Assembly: GCF_001425175.1 (NCBI RefSeq) | Contig: NZ_LMDV01000008.1 | Span: forward strand, 1,163,494-1,227,493 | Length of the DNA stretch: 64,000 nucleotides | DNA from: Nocardioides sp. Root1257 | GTDB taxonomy: Bacteria; Actinomycetota; Actinomycetes; Propionibacteriales; Nocardioidaceae | Reading direction: 5' to 3' | Part shown: piece after piece, positions 31,032 to 39,224 of the stretch | Numbering within the stretch: the first letter of the stretch is position 1 | Layout: the number at the start of each line of letters is the position of its first letter | Notes under the pieces: generated by a model | Databases searched by the model: none | What the model saw: only the letters and a program-made list of their open reading frames with translations | What the model was told of the DNA's origin: nothing | Program-made: the position numbers and the translations under genes

Positions 31032-31762
31032 GTGCGCGCGAGGACGGCAGGACCGACGACCAGCTCCGACCGGTGACGATCACCCGCAACTGGCTGGACC
31101 ACGCAGCGGGCTCCGTGCTCATCGAGTTCGGCCGCACCAAGGTGCTGTGCGCCGCCTCCGCGTCGCCCGGCGTGCCGCGCTGGCGCAAGGGATCCGGCCT
31201 CGGCTGGGTGACCGCCGAGTACGCGATGCTCCCCGCGTCCACCAACACCCGCTCCGACCGCGAGTCGGTCAAGGGCCGCATCGGGGGCCGCACCCACGAG
31301 ATCAGCCGGCTGATCGGCCGCTCGCTGCGGGCGGTCATCGACTACCAGGCGCTCGGCGAGAACACGATCCAGCTCGACTGCGACGTGCTTCAGGCCGACG
31401 GCGGCACCCGCACCGCTGCGATCACGGGCGCGTACGTCGCCCTGGCCGACGCGGTCGCCCACCTGCGCTCGACCGGCGCCTTGCCGGCCGGAGATGCAGC
31501 AAGTCCGTTGACCGGGTCGGTCGCCGCGATCAGCGTCGGGATCATCGACGGGGTCCCGCGTCTCGACCTCCCGTACGTCGAGGACGTCCGCGCCGAGACC
31601 GACATGAACGTCGTGATGACCGGCACCGGCAAGTTCGTCGAGGTCCAGGGCACCGCCGAGGGCGCGGCGTTCGACCGGACCGAGCTCGACGCGCTGCTGG
31701 CGCTGGCCGAGAAGGGCTGCGCCGACCTGACCCGCCTCCAGCAGGAGGCGCTGGCTCGATGA
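31028..31762 (+). CDS. rph: Ribonuclease PH
   Basis: 244 aa, normal length. Phosphorolytic 3'-5' trimming of tRNA precursors. Family marks include [10 protein letters not shown], the [15 protein letters not shown] segment (about 96-110), [12 protein letters not shown] and the late [11 protein letters not shown]. Overlaps both neighbours by four bases. Confidence 0.97.
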   Translation: MSAREDGRTDDQLRPVTITRNWLDHAAGSVLIEFGRTKVLCAASASPGVPRWRKGSGLGWVTAEYAMLPASTNTRSDRESVKGRIGGRTHEISRLIGRSLRAVIDYQALGENTIQLDCDVLQADGGTRTAAITGAYVALADAVAHLRSTGALPAGDAASPLTGSVAAISVGIIDGVPRLDLPYVEDVRAETDMNVVMTGTGKFVEVQGTAEGAAFDRTELDALLALAEKGCADLTRLQQEALAR

Positions 31763-32358
31763 GGGTCTTCCTCGCCTCGCGCAACCTCAAGAAGATCGAG
31801 GAGATGGAGCGCATCCTGCGCGAGCACCTCCCCGAGGTCGAGGTCCTCGGCATCGACCAGGTCGACGGCTACGACGAGCCCGTCGAGGACCAGGCGACGT
31901 TCGAGGGCAACGCGCTGCTCAAGGCCCGCGCGGGCGTGCTGGCGACCGGCCTGCCGTCGCTCGCGGACGACAGCGGGCTCTGCGTCGACGCCCTCAACGG
32001 GATGCCGGGCGTGCTGTCGGCGCGTTGGTCGGGGCCTCCGAAGGACGACGCTCGCAACAACGAGCTCCTCCTCGCCCAGCTCGACGACGTGCCGGACGAG
32101 CGGCGTACGGCCCACTTCCACTGCGCGGTGGCGTTCTGCCACCCCGGGGGCGAGGAGCTGACGAGCGGGACGATGCCCGGACGGGTGATCCGCGAGGTGC
32201 GGGGAAGCGGCGGGTTCGGGTACGACGTGCTGTTCGAGGCCGAGGCGCGGCCGGGCCTGACGACCGCGGAGCTGAGCGTCGCCGACAAGGACGCGATCTC
32301 GCACCGCGGCTGGGCGCTGCGTCGGATGGCCCCGATCGTCGCCCGGATCCTGCGATGA
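31759..32358 (+). CDS. rdgB: Non-canonical purine NTP pyrophosphatase (dITP/XTP)
   Basis: 199 aa HAM1 family. Removes inosine and xanthosine triphosphates. Visible motifs: S-R-N-x-K-K at the N terminus, [31 protein letters not shown] and the ending ISHRG-AL. The rph-rdgB pair is conserved in actinobacteria; starts overlap (ATGA). Confidence 0.96.
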   Translation: MRVFLASRNLKKIEEMERILREHLPEVEVLGIDQVDGYDEPVEDQATFEGNALLKARAGVLATGLPSLADDSGLCVDALNGMPGVLSARWSGPPKDDARNNELLLAQLDDVPDERRTAHFHCAVAFCHPGGEELTSGTMPGRVIREVRGSGGFGYDVLFEAEARPGLTTAELSVADKDAISHRGWALRRMAPIVARILR

Positions 32359-32942
32359 GCCGACACTTCTTCGTCCGTCGCAACCTGGCACGCGTGCTGC
32401 TGAGGCTCTCGCGCTGGAAGACGGTCGGCGAGGTGCCGAAGAAGGGCATCCTGGTCGGCGCGCCGCACACGTCCAACTGGGACTGGGTCCTGACGATGCT
32501 GCTGGCGTGGGACAACAACGTGCAGATCCGGCTGCTCGTGAAGGACTCGTTCTTCAAGGGGCCGCTCGCCCCGATCATGCGCGCGTCCGGCGCCGTCGAG
32601 CTCGACCGGGCCAACCCCGGTGCGACGATCCGCGGCCTGCTCGCCGACGCCGAGACCGACGAGACGTTCCTGCTCGGCATCGCGGCCGAGGGGACCCGGA
32701 GCAAGGGTGAGTACTGGAAGTCCGGCTTCTACCGGATCTCCCAGCAGACCGGTCTGCCGATTACGCTGGCCTTCCTCGACGCGCCGTCGCGCACGGTGGG
32801 CTGGGGCCCGACCTTCGCCGTGACCGGCGACGTGGTCGCCGACATGGACAGGATCCGCGCCTTCTTCGCCGACAAGACCGGCATCAAGCCGGAGGGCACC
32901 ACCGTGCCGCGGCTGCGCGAAGAGGGCTCTCAGGCGGGCTGA
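32355..32942 (+). CDS. Lysophospholipid acyltransferase (PlsC-like)
   Basis: 195 aa. The acyltransferase H-x4-D motif (PHTSNWDW, about 38-45) and E-G-T-R-S (about 114-118) are intact. It transfers an acyl chain to a glycerolipid, probably at the membrane face. Overlaps rdgB at its start and the convergent symporter gene by 13 bases at its end. Confidence 0.85.
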   Translation: MSRHFFVRRNLARVLLRLSRWKTVGEVPKKGILVGAPHTSNWDWVLTMLLAWDNNVQIRLLVKDSFFKGPLAPIMRASGAVELDRANPGATIRGLLADAETDETFLLGIAAEGTRSKGEYWKSGFYRISQQTGLPITLAFLDAPSRTVGWGPTFAVTGDVVADMDRIRAFFADKTGIKPEGTTVPRLREEGSQAG

Positions 32943-33799
32943 GCCGTCTTCGCCAGGTGCCGGGTGAGCACCACACCCCACAGCGCCGCGAACGCGAACA
33001 TGAAGATCGAGTAGACCGCGGCCGGGATCGAGATCTGGGTGCTGTCGAGCACCTCGACCGCGACGTAGATCGCCAGGGTGGCGTTGTGGACCCCGATCTC
33101 CATCGAGGACGCGACCGCCTGCGCCTCGCGTACGCCGGCGGCGCGCGGCACGACGTACCCGGTGACGAGGGAGATCGCGCAGAAGAGCGCGGCGGCGAGA
33201 CCGACGTCGGCGAGGTAGCCGGCCGCGTCCTCGCGCTGGTCGATGAGCACCCCGAGCACGAGGACCGCGAGGATCACGGCCGAGCCGATCCGCACCGGCT
33301 TGTCCATGCGCGTCGCGAAGCCCGCGGCACGGGCGCGCACGAGCATGCCGATCGTGACGGGCACCAGCACGATCGCGAAGACCTCCACGACCTTCGTGAA
33401 CTGGAGCGACACGGTGTCGCCGAGGTCGTAGTGGCTGATCGCGAGGTTGGTGATCAGGGGCAGCGAGATGATCGAGATGATCGAGTTGATCGCGGTCAGC
33501 GACACGTTGAGCGCGACGTCGCCGCGGAAGAGGTGGCTGAAGAGGTTGGCGCTCGTGCCGCCAGGAGACGCCGCAAGCAGCATCATGCCGACCGCCAGCA
33601 GCGGCGGCAGGTCGAGCAGCTTCACCAGGCCGAAGCAGACCACCGGCAGGATGATCAGCTGGCAGGTCAGCGCGACGGCGACGGCCTTCGGCGCGCTCGC
33701 CACCCGGCGGAAGTCGGCCGGTGTGAGCGAGAGCCCGAGGCCGAACATGATGATGCCGAGCGCCAGCGGGAGGGCGACGGTCGTGAGCGCGGAGTCCAT
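32930..33799 (-). CDS. Bile acid:sodium symporter family transporter
   Basis: 289 aa, about nine to ten membrane helices, BASS/ASBT type (LAASPGGTSANLFSHL about residues 76-90, and S-S-M-E-I-G-V-H-N-A near 230, the two family signatures). The solute is unknown; organic anions are typical. The start at 33799 is chosen because any longer reading runs into tRNA-Leu. Confidence 0.88.
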   Translation of the reverse strand: MDSALTTVALPLALGIIMFGLGLSLTPADFRRVASAPKAVAVALTCQLIILPVVCFGLVKLLDLPPLLAVGMMLLAASPGGTSANLFSHLFRGDVALNVSLTAINSIISIISLPLITNLAISHYDLGDTVSLQFTKVVEVFAIVLVPVTIGMLVRARAAGFATRMDKPVRIGSAVILAVLVLGVLIDQREDAAGYLADVGLAAALFCAISLVTGYVVPRAAGVREAQAVASSMEIGVHNATLAIYVAVEVLDSTQISIPAAVYSIFMFAFAALWGVVLTRHLAKTAQPA

Positions 33800-33843
33800 G
33801 CGCGGAGTCCAGTGACCGCCGTCACACCGTGGGTCGAAACGAG

Positions 33844-33925
33844 TGCCGAAGGGGGGACTTGAACCCCCACGCCCGAAGGCACAGGTACCTAAAACCTGCG
33901 TGTCTGCCAGTTCCACCACTTCGGC
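33844..33925 (-). tRNA. tRNA-Leu (UAG anticodon)
   Basis: 82-nt class II tRNA: perfect 7-bp acceptor (GCCGAAG/CTTCGGC), discriminator A, long variable arm, T-loop GTTCAAGTC, and anticodon loop TTTAGGT giving UAG. The 3' CCA is not encoded. Confidence 0.95.
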
Positions 33926-33956
33926 GAGCGGCGCTCAGTCTTCCATGGGCGCCCGA

Positions 33957-34004
33957 TGGTGGTTTCGAGGCTCGGGCCCAGCGGCCCTCGCACCTCAACC
34001 ACCA
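33957..34004. repeat. REP-like hairpin TGGTGGTT...AACCACCA
   Basis: Arms TGGTGGTT (33957-33964) and AACCACCA (33997-34004), inner GAGG/CCTC and a central GGGCC/GGCCC stem form a nested 48-base hairpin right after the peroxiredoxin stop. Its first 14 bases from 33959 recur at 63698-63711. Confidence 0.6.
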
Positions 34005-34005
34005 C

Positions 34006-34503
34006 TCAGCGAGGCTCTTCGTCCGCGTGGTTGAGCTCGAGGTCCCGGCGTAGCTTGGCGACGTGGCCGGTGGCCTTGACGTTGTACTGCGCGAGGAAGA
34101 CCTTGCCGTCCTCGTCGACGACGACCGTGGAGCGGATGACGCCCTCGACGACCTTGCCGTAGAGCTTCTTCTCGCCGAAGGCGGCGTACTCCTTCATCAC
34201 GGTCTTGTCCGGGTCGGACAGCAGCGTGATGGTGAGGTGGTCCCGGGCGCGGAACTTGGCGAGCTTCTCCGGCTTGTCCGGGGAGATGCCGAGGACCTCG
34301 TAGCCCTCGGCCTTGAACGAGTCGAGGGTGTCCGTGAAGTCGCAGGCCTGCTTGGTGCAGCCGGGCGTCATCGCGGCCGGGTAGAAGTAGACGATCACCT
34401 TCCGGCCGAGGAAGTCGCTCAGCGCCACCTCTGCGCCCGTGTCGTCGGTCAGGGTGAACTCCGGGGCGGTGTCACCGGGGGAGAGGCGCGCGGGCTGGCT
34501 CAC
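34006..34503 (-). CDS. bcp: Thioredoxin-dependent peroxiredoxin (BCP/PrxQ type)
   Basis: 165 aa from GTG 34503, with GGAG nine bases upstream. Peroxidatic C49 and resolving C54 in the C-x4-C arrangement (PGCTKQACDF) mark the BCP/PrxQ group, which reduces peroxides with thioredoxin. Divergent from the ECF metal transporter; the Nur-like operator begins 17 bases upstream of its start, so nickel may also affect it. Confidence 0.92.
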   Translation of the reverse strand: MSQPARLSPGDTAPEFTLTDDTGAEVALSDFLGRKVIVYFYPAAMTPGCTKQACDFTDTLDSFKAEGYEVLGISPDKPEKLAKFRARDHLTITLLSDPDKTVMKEYAAFGEKKLYGKVVEGVIRSTVVVDEDGKVFLAQYNVKATGHVAKLRRDLELNHADEEPR

Positions 34504-34519
34504 AGGTCGGAACTCCTTG

Positions 34520-34536
34520 TCGCAAGTAACTTGCAA
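34520..34536. promoter_or_regulatory. Nur-box-like operator TCGCAA-N5-TTGCAA
   Basis: TCGCAA (34520-34525), GTAAC, TTGCAA (34531-34536). This differs by one base from the Nur (Fur-family nickel-uptake regulator) box tTGCaa-N5-ttGCAA known in Streptomyces. It also contains the perfect palindrome GCAAGTAACTTGC (34522-34534). It lies between the peroxiredoxin and cbiM genes. Confidence 0.6.
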
Positions 34537-34619
34537 TAACGTAGGGTGGGCGATCTCGGCCCGTTCAATTTATCCCTGCAATTCATCGCCCGTGACCTCG
34601 CCACTGAGCAGGAGAGCGC

Positions 34620-35318
34620 ATGCACGTCCCTGACGGCTTCCTGGACGCACCGACCTCGGCCGCCACCGGCGCCGTCGCGGTCGTGACGATCGGGGTGGCC
34701 CTGGTCAAGGCCCGCACCGAGCTCGACGACAAGACCGCGCCGATGGCGGGGCTGGTCGCGGCGTTCGTCTTCGCGGTCCAGATGCTCAACTTCCCGGTCG
34801 GCGTCGGGACCAGCGGGCACCTCATGGGAGGTGCGCTCGCAGCCGTGCTGGTCGGGCCGTGGACGGCGATCCTGTGCCTGAGCGTGGTCTTCATGGTGCA
34901 GTGCCTGCTCTTCGCGGACGGGGGCATCACCGCGCTCGGCACCAACATCACCCTGATGGGCCTCACGACGGTTGCCGTCGGCTGGCTGGTCTTCAAGGGC
35001 CTGCAGATGGTGCTGCCGAAGCGGATCTCCCTGGTGCCCGCCCAGGCCGGGATCGGCGCGCTGGTCTCGGTGCCCGTCGCCGCCCTGCTCTTCGTGGGGC
35101 TGTACGCCGTCGGAGGTGCGACCGGCATCGACCTCGGCAACCTCGCCACCGCGATGGTCGGGGTGCACGTCCTGATCGGCATCGGCGAGGGCGTCATCAC
35201 CTTCCTGGCGATCGGCGCGATCCTCGCCGTACGCCCCGACCTCGTGTACGGCGCGCGCCCGATCCTCGAGCGCCGCGAGCTCGAGATCCGCACGCCCACG
35301 TCGGGAGCGGCGGCATGA
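34620..35318 (+). CDS. cbiM: ECF transporter S component CbiM (nickel/cobalt)
   Basis: 232 aa, about seven membrane segments. The N terminus MHVPDGFLD is the hallmark: the amine of Met1 and His2 chelate the metal. With cbiN, cbiQ and cbiO it makes a complete Co2+/Ni2+ importer. No cobalamin riboswitch is visible; the Nur-like box upstream favours nickel control. Confidence 0.93.
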   Translation: MHVPDGFLDAPTSAATGAVAVVTIGVALVKARTELDDKTAPMAGLVAAFVFAVQMLNFPVGVGTSGHLMGGALAAVLVGPWTAILCLSVVFMVQCLLFADGGITALGTNITLMGLTTVAVGWLVFKGLQMVLPKRISLVPAQAGIGALVSVPVAALLFVGLYAVGGATGIDLGNLATAMVGVHVLIGIGEGVITFLAIGAILAVRPDLVYGARPILERRELEIRTPTSGAAA

Positions 35319-35599
35319 AGCGCCCCAGCACCAGGCCCAGCACCAAGGTGGTCCTGGTCGCCGTCCTCCTGGTCGCCCTGGCCCTGGCCGGGATCGTGAG
35401 CCGCTTCGCCGACAGCAGCCCGGACGGCCTCACCAAGGTGTCCGAGGACCACGGCTTCGCCGGCAGCGGGCGGACCCACCAGGGCCTCTTCGACGGCTAC
35501 GGCAGCCTGACCGGCGTCATCGGCGTGCTGGTCGTGCTGGCCCTGGCCGGCGGCGTCACGTACGTCGTACGCCGGCGCTCGCGGGACGACCGGTCCTGA
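35315..35599 (+). CDS. cbiN: ECF transporter auxiliary protein CbiN-like (PDGLE domain)
   Basis: 94 aa with two membrane helices (about 11-28 and 66-84) and an external loop containing PDGL and HGF, the core of CbiN/PDGLE proteins, which help CbiM load metal. ATG overlaps cbiM's stop. Confidence 0.85.
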   Translation: MKRPSTRPSTKVVLVAVLLVALALAGIVSRFADSSPDGLTKVSEDHGFAGSGRTHQGLFDGYGSLTGVIGVLVVLALAGGVTYVVRRRSRDDRS

Positions 35600-35600
35600 C

Positions 35601-36269
35601 GTGGGCGCCGGCCACGGCCACAAGCTGCACTTCCACGGGCACTCGCCGATCCACCGGGTCCCGGCGCACCTGAAGCTGCTGACGCTGCTCGCGTTCATGA
35701 TCGTCGTGGTCGCGACCCCCCGGGACTGGTACCCCGCCTTCGCGGTCTACCTCGCGGTCCTGGTCGGCGTCATCGCGGTCTCCCGCGTGCCCCCGACGTA
35801 CCTGCTCAAGCGCACCGTCGTCGAGGTCCCGTTCGTCCTCTTCGCGGTGCTGCTGCCCTTCGTCGCCACCGGTCCGCAGACCGAGGTGCTCGGCGTCAGC
35901 GTCAGCCAGCACGGGCTCGAGGCCGGGATCGCGCTGCTGATCAAGGGCACGCTCGGCGTCCTGGCCAGCCTCACGCTGGCGGCGACGACCGAGCCCAACG
36001 AGCTGCTGCTCGGGCTGGAGCGGCTGCACCTGCCCCAGCAGCTGGTGCAGATCATGTCGTTCATGGTCCGCTACCTCGACGTCGTCACCGGCGAGATGCA
36101 GCGGATGCGGATCGCGCGCGAGTCCCGCGGCTTCACGGCGCGCAACCCGCGGCACTGGCCGGTGCTCGCGCGCTCGGCCGGGGCGCTCTTCATCCGCTCC
36201 TACGAGCGCGGCGAGCGCGTCCACCTCGCGATGCTGTCGCGCGGCTACACCGGAAAGATGCCCAGGTGA
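35601..36269 (+). CDS. cbiQ: ECF transporter T component CbiQ
   Basis: 222 aa integral membrane protein with the coupling-helix A-R-E-S-R-G-F motif (about 171-177) and the final S-R-G-Y that contact the ATPase. A His-rich N terminus (GHGHKLHFHGHSPIHR) may concentrate metal. GTG start one base after cbiN. Confidence 0.92.
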   Translation: MGAGHGHKLHFHGHSPIHRVPAHLKLLTLLAFMIVVVATPRDWYPAFAVYLAVLVGVIAVSRVPPTYLLKRTVVEVPFVLFAVLLPFVATGPQTEVLGVSVSQHGLEAGIALLIKGTLGVLASLTLAATTEPNELLLGLERLHLPQQLVQIMSFMVRYLDVVTGEMQRMRIARESRGFTARNPRHWPVLARSAGALFIRSYERGERVHLAMLSRGYTGKMPR

Positions 36270-36276
36270 CCACCCC

Positions 36277-37029
<753 letters not shown>

Positions 37030-37086
37030 CCGGGCAGCGGTGCGGTTGATAGCCTCGCACTCGCAACCGTCGACGGAGGAGAAGAA

Positions 37087-37341
37087 GTGGGCAAGGACGA
37101 ATCACTGTCCGCTCTCGAGGCTGAGATCGAGGAGACCAGGGAGCAGCTGGCGACCACGATCGACCAGCTCCTCTACCGGGCGCACCCCAAGACGATCGTG
37201 AGCCGCGAGGTCAGCAGCATCAAGGGCCACTTCGTCGACGCTCAGACCGGTCAGCCGCGCACCGACAACATCCTCAAGGTCGTCGGCGGAGTCGTCGGCG
37301 TCGTCGTCGTGTTCGCGATCATCCGCAAGGTCGTCAACTGA
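37087..37341 (+). CDS. DUF3618 membrane protein
   Basis: 84 aa. An N-terminal I-E-E-T-R-E-x-L helix (about 13-25), the DUF3618 core, and a C-terminal membrane helix (about 62-80). GTG start with GGAGGAG upstream. Family members are small actinobacterial membrane proteins, possibly in envelope stress; function unknown. Confidence 0.85.
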   Translation: MGKDESLSALEAEIEETREQLATTIDQLLYRAHPKTIVSREVSSIKGHFVDAQTGQPRTDNILKVVGGVVGVVVVFAIIRKVVN

Positions 37342-37344
37342 GCC

Positions 37345-37680
37345 GTGGGTGACCCGTTGTCCAGCAAGACCCCGATCAAGATGCTCCACGACCGGGTCCT
37401 CGTCGAGCTCGACCGGGAGGCCGGTGAGCGCCGGTCGTCCGGCGGCATCGTCATCCCCGCCACCGCCGCGATGGGCGCGCGCCGCCTCGCCTGGTCGAAG
37501 GTGGTCGCCGTCGGCCCGCACGCCCGCTCCGTCGAGGTCGGCGACCGGGTCCTCTTCGACGCCGACGACAAGTCCGAGGTCGAGGTCCACGGCGAGCTGT
37601 ACGTCGTGATGCGCGAGCGGGACGTGCACGCCGTCGCCGCCGACCGGGTCGGCGACGAGGCCACGGGCCTCTACCTCTAG
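37345..37680 (+). CDS. Solitary GroES-like co-chaperonin (Cpn10 family)
   Basis: 111 aa. The Cpn10 fold is recognisable (MLHDRVLVELD, GGIVIPATA mobile-loop end, VVAVGPHA, VGDRVLF), but the protein diverges from housekeeping GroES and no groEL is adjacent. It follows DUF3618 by three bases. A specialised partner or a non-chaperonin role are both possible. Confidence 0.8.
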   Translation: MGDPLSSKTPIKMLHDRVLVELDREAGERRSSGGIVIPATAAMGARRLAWSKVVAVGPHARSVEVGDRVLFDADDKSEVEVHGELYVVMRERDVHAVAADRVGDEATGLYL

Positions 37681-37693
37681 CTCTACCTGTTGG

Positions 37694-39034
37694 TCAGCGG
37701 ACCTTGACGGTCAGCGGCTTGGAGGCCACGCCGTCGACCAGCACGCGGAACTTGTAGGTGCCGCGCTTGCCCAGTCGCGGGTAGGTCACCTTGGCGGCAC
37801 CGTCGTCGATCTGCGCGGTCCGGGTCGCCGTCCAGGAGCCGGCCTTCAGCTGTTGGACCGTGACGACCTCGGCGTCGCTGGACGCGACCGTGATCCAGTC
37901 GGCCTGGGGAGCGGCGCCGCGCTTGACCGAGGCGCTGCCGGAGCGGAACCCGAGGACCTGGGCGAGGGCGGCGGGAGCGGCAGCGGCGGGAGCCGGAGCG
38001 GCCGGCGCCGGGTCAGCGGGAGCCGGAGCGGCGGCAGCGGGCGCGGCGTCGCCGCAGGCGACCTGACCCTGCCAGTGGTAGTTGGTGCCGCCGACCTGGA
38101 CCCAGACCACGTCGTACGACGTGAGCCCGGCGGGCCACTGCGCGTGGTCGGCGTACGTGAAGACGGTGTGCCCGTCCCAGGTGCCGGTGTTGTCGTGGAA
38201 GTTCAGCGTGAGCTGGCCGCTCGGCGTCGCGAACCGGATGTTGACGTCGTTGGCCTGCCCGGCGGGGATGTTCGACGGGTAGTCGACCGTGAGGGCGTCG
38301 CACGACGGGGCGGCGTACTGCCAGTCCCAGCTCCACGGGACCAGCGCCGGGGTCGTCGCGACCGGCGCCGGGTCGGTGGCGGGAGCCGGGTCGGTGGCGG
38401 GAGCCGGGTCGGTGGCGGGAGCCGGGTCGGTGGCGGGAGCCGGGTCGGCAGGCGCGGGGTCGGCCGGGGCCGGCTCGGCCGGAGCCGGAACGGGTGCCGG
38501 AGTCGGGTCCGGAGCGGGTGCCGGGACCGGAGCAGGAGCCGGAGCCGGAGCGGGGGCCGGGGCCGCGCACGGAGCGACGTGGAAGACCTTGGTCTTCGTG
38601 TCGTTGCCCTTCGAGCCCCCGTTCGCGGTGGTGACCTTCACGTGGTAGCCCTGGGCGGCGTTGGCCGCGGGCTTGTCGAAGCTGAGGGTGTAGACCTGCG
38701 TCGCGTCGTGGTCGGTGCCGCCGCCGGCGGCGTCCTCGCCGATGAAGACGTGGGTCGAGCCGCTGACCCCGATGGTGACGTCGCTGTCCGCGCCCTGGCC
38801 GGCGAAGGAGACGTCCGAGTAGAGGGTGGAGCCGGCGTCGAAGCCGTACCACTGGACCTCGAAGGAGCACGAGAGCTTCGGGTCGTTGCTCTGGTCCTCG
38901 GGACCGCCGACCTCGCTCAGCTTGATGGTGCCGTTGTTGCCGCCCGGGCTGGCGGCGGCGACGGCCGGGGCCGCGCCGAGCGCGAGGACGGCCGGCACGA
39001 GAAGTGCGGCGGCGGTGACGAGGCGGGTACGCAT
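37694..39034 (-). CDS. Secreted Ala/Pro-rich repeat protein
   Basis: 446 aa. Signal peptide (1-26), an N-terminal beta domain with two Cys, a long Pro/Ala linker (about 157-227) containing a T-D-P-A-P-A sixfold register, a second beta domain with two Cys (about 235-330), another P/A linker, and a C-terminal Ig-like module. The linker is encoded by an 18-base tandem repeat. Likely wall-associated; function unknown. Confidence 0.75.
   Translation of the reverse strand: MRTRLVTAAALLVPAVLALGAAPAVAAASPGGNNGTIKLSEVGGPEDQSNDPKLSCSFEVQWYGFDAGSTLYSDVSFAGQGADSDVTIGVSGSTHVFIGEDAAGGGTDHDATQVYTLSFDKPAANAAQGYHVKVTTANGGSKGNDTKTKVFHVAPCAAPAPAPAPAPAPVPAPAPDPTPAPVPAPAEPAPADPAPADPAPATDPAPATDPAPATDPAPATDPAPVATTPALVPWSWDWQYAAPSCDALTVDYPSNIPAGQANDVNIRFATPSGQLTLNFHDNTGTWDGHTVFTYADHAQWPAGLTSYDVVWVQVGGTNYHWQGQVACGDAAPAAAAPAPADPAPAAPAPAAAAPAALAQVLGFRSGSASVKRGAAPQADWITVASSDAEVVTVQQLKAGSWTATRTAQIDDGAAKVTYPRLGKRGTYKFRVLVDGVASKPLTVKVR
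38367..38449. repeat. 18-base tandem repeat (4.6 units) encoding the A/P linker
   Basis: The unit GCCGGGTCGGTGGCGGGA repeats exactly at 38367, 38385, 38403 and 38421, then partly at 38439. In frame with the protein, each unit adds six residues, so copy change lengthens or shortens the linker without frameshift. Confidence 0.9.
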
Positions 39035-39106
39035 CGAGGTTCTGCTCCTGGGTCCGAGACTGTGACAGGAAGAGGTTCACACGCCGAAATGCCTCCGTCG
39101 CCGGTT

Positions 39107-39142
39107 GTGGACGAGCCTTGGCCGAGCGGTGGACGAACCTTG
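39107..39142. promoter_or_regulatory. 14-base direct repeat in a divergent promoter
   Basis: GTGGACGAGCCTTG (39107-39120) and GTGGACGAACCTTG (39129-39142) differ by one base and start 22 bases apart, two helical turns. They lie between the A/P-rich secreted protein and the penicillin acylase gene, as a possible shared regulator site. Confidence 0.4.
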
Positions 39143-39224
39143 CGGAGTCCTTGAGGAAAGCCCGGCGCCCCGGTCTGGGACGGGCCCGCCATAACCCCTC
39201 GTCGACCCACGACGTTGACCTGGC

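Noticed and set aside
33800..33919. N-terminal extension of the symporter through tRNA-Leu
   Set aside because: The extra 40 residues are the translated antisense of the tRNA. The ATG at 33799 gives the normal family N terminus.
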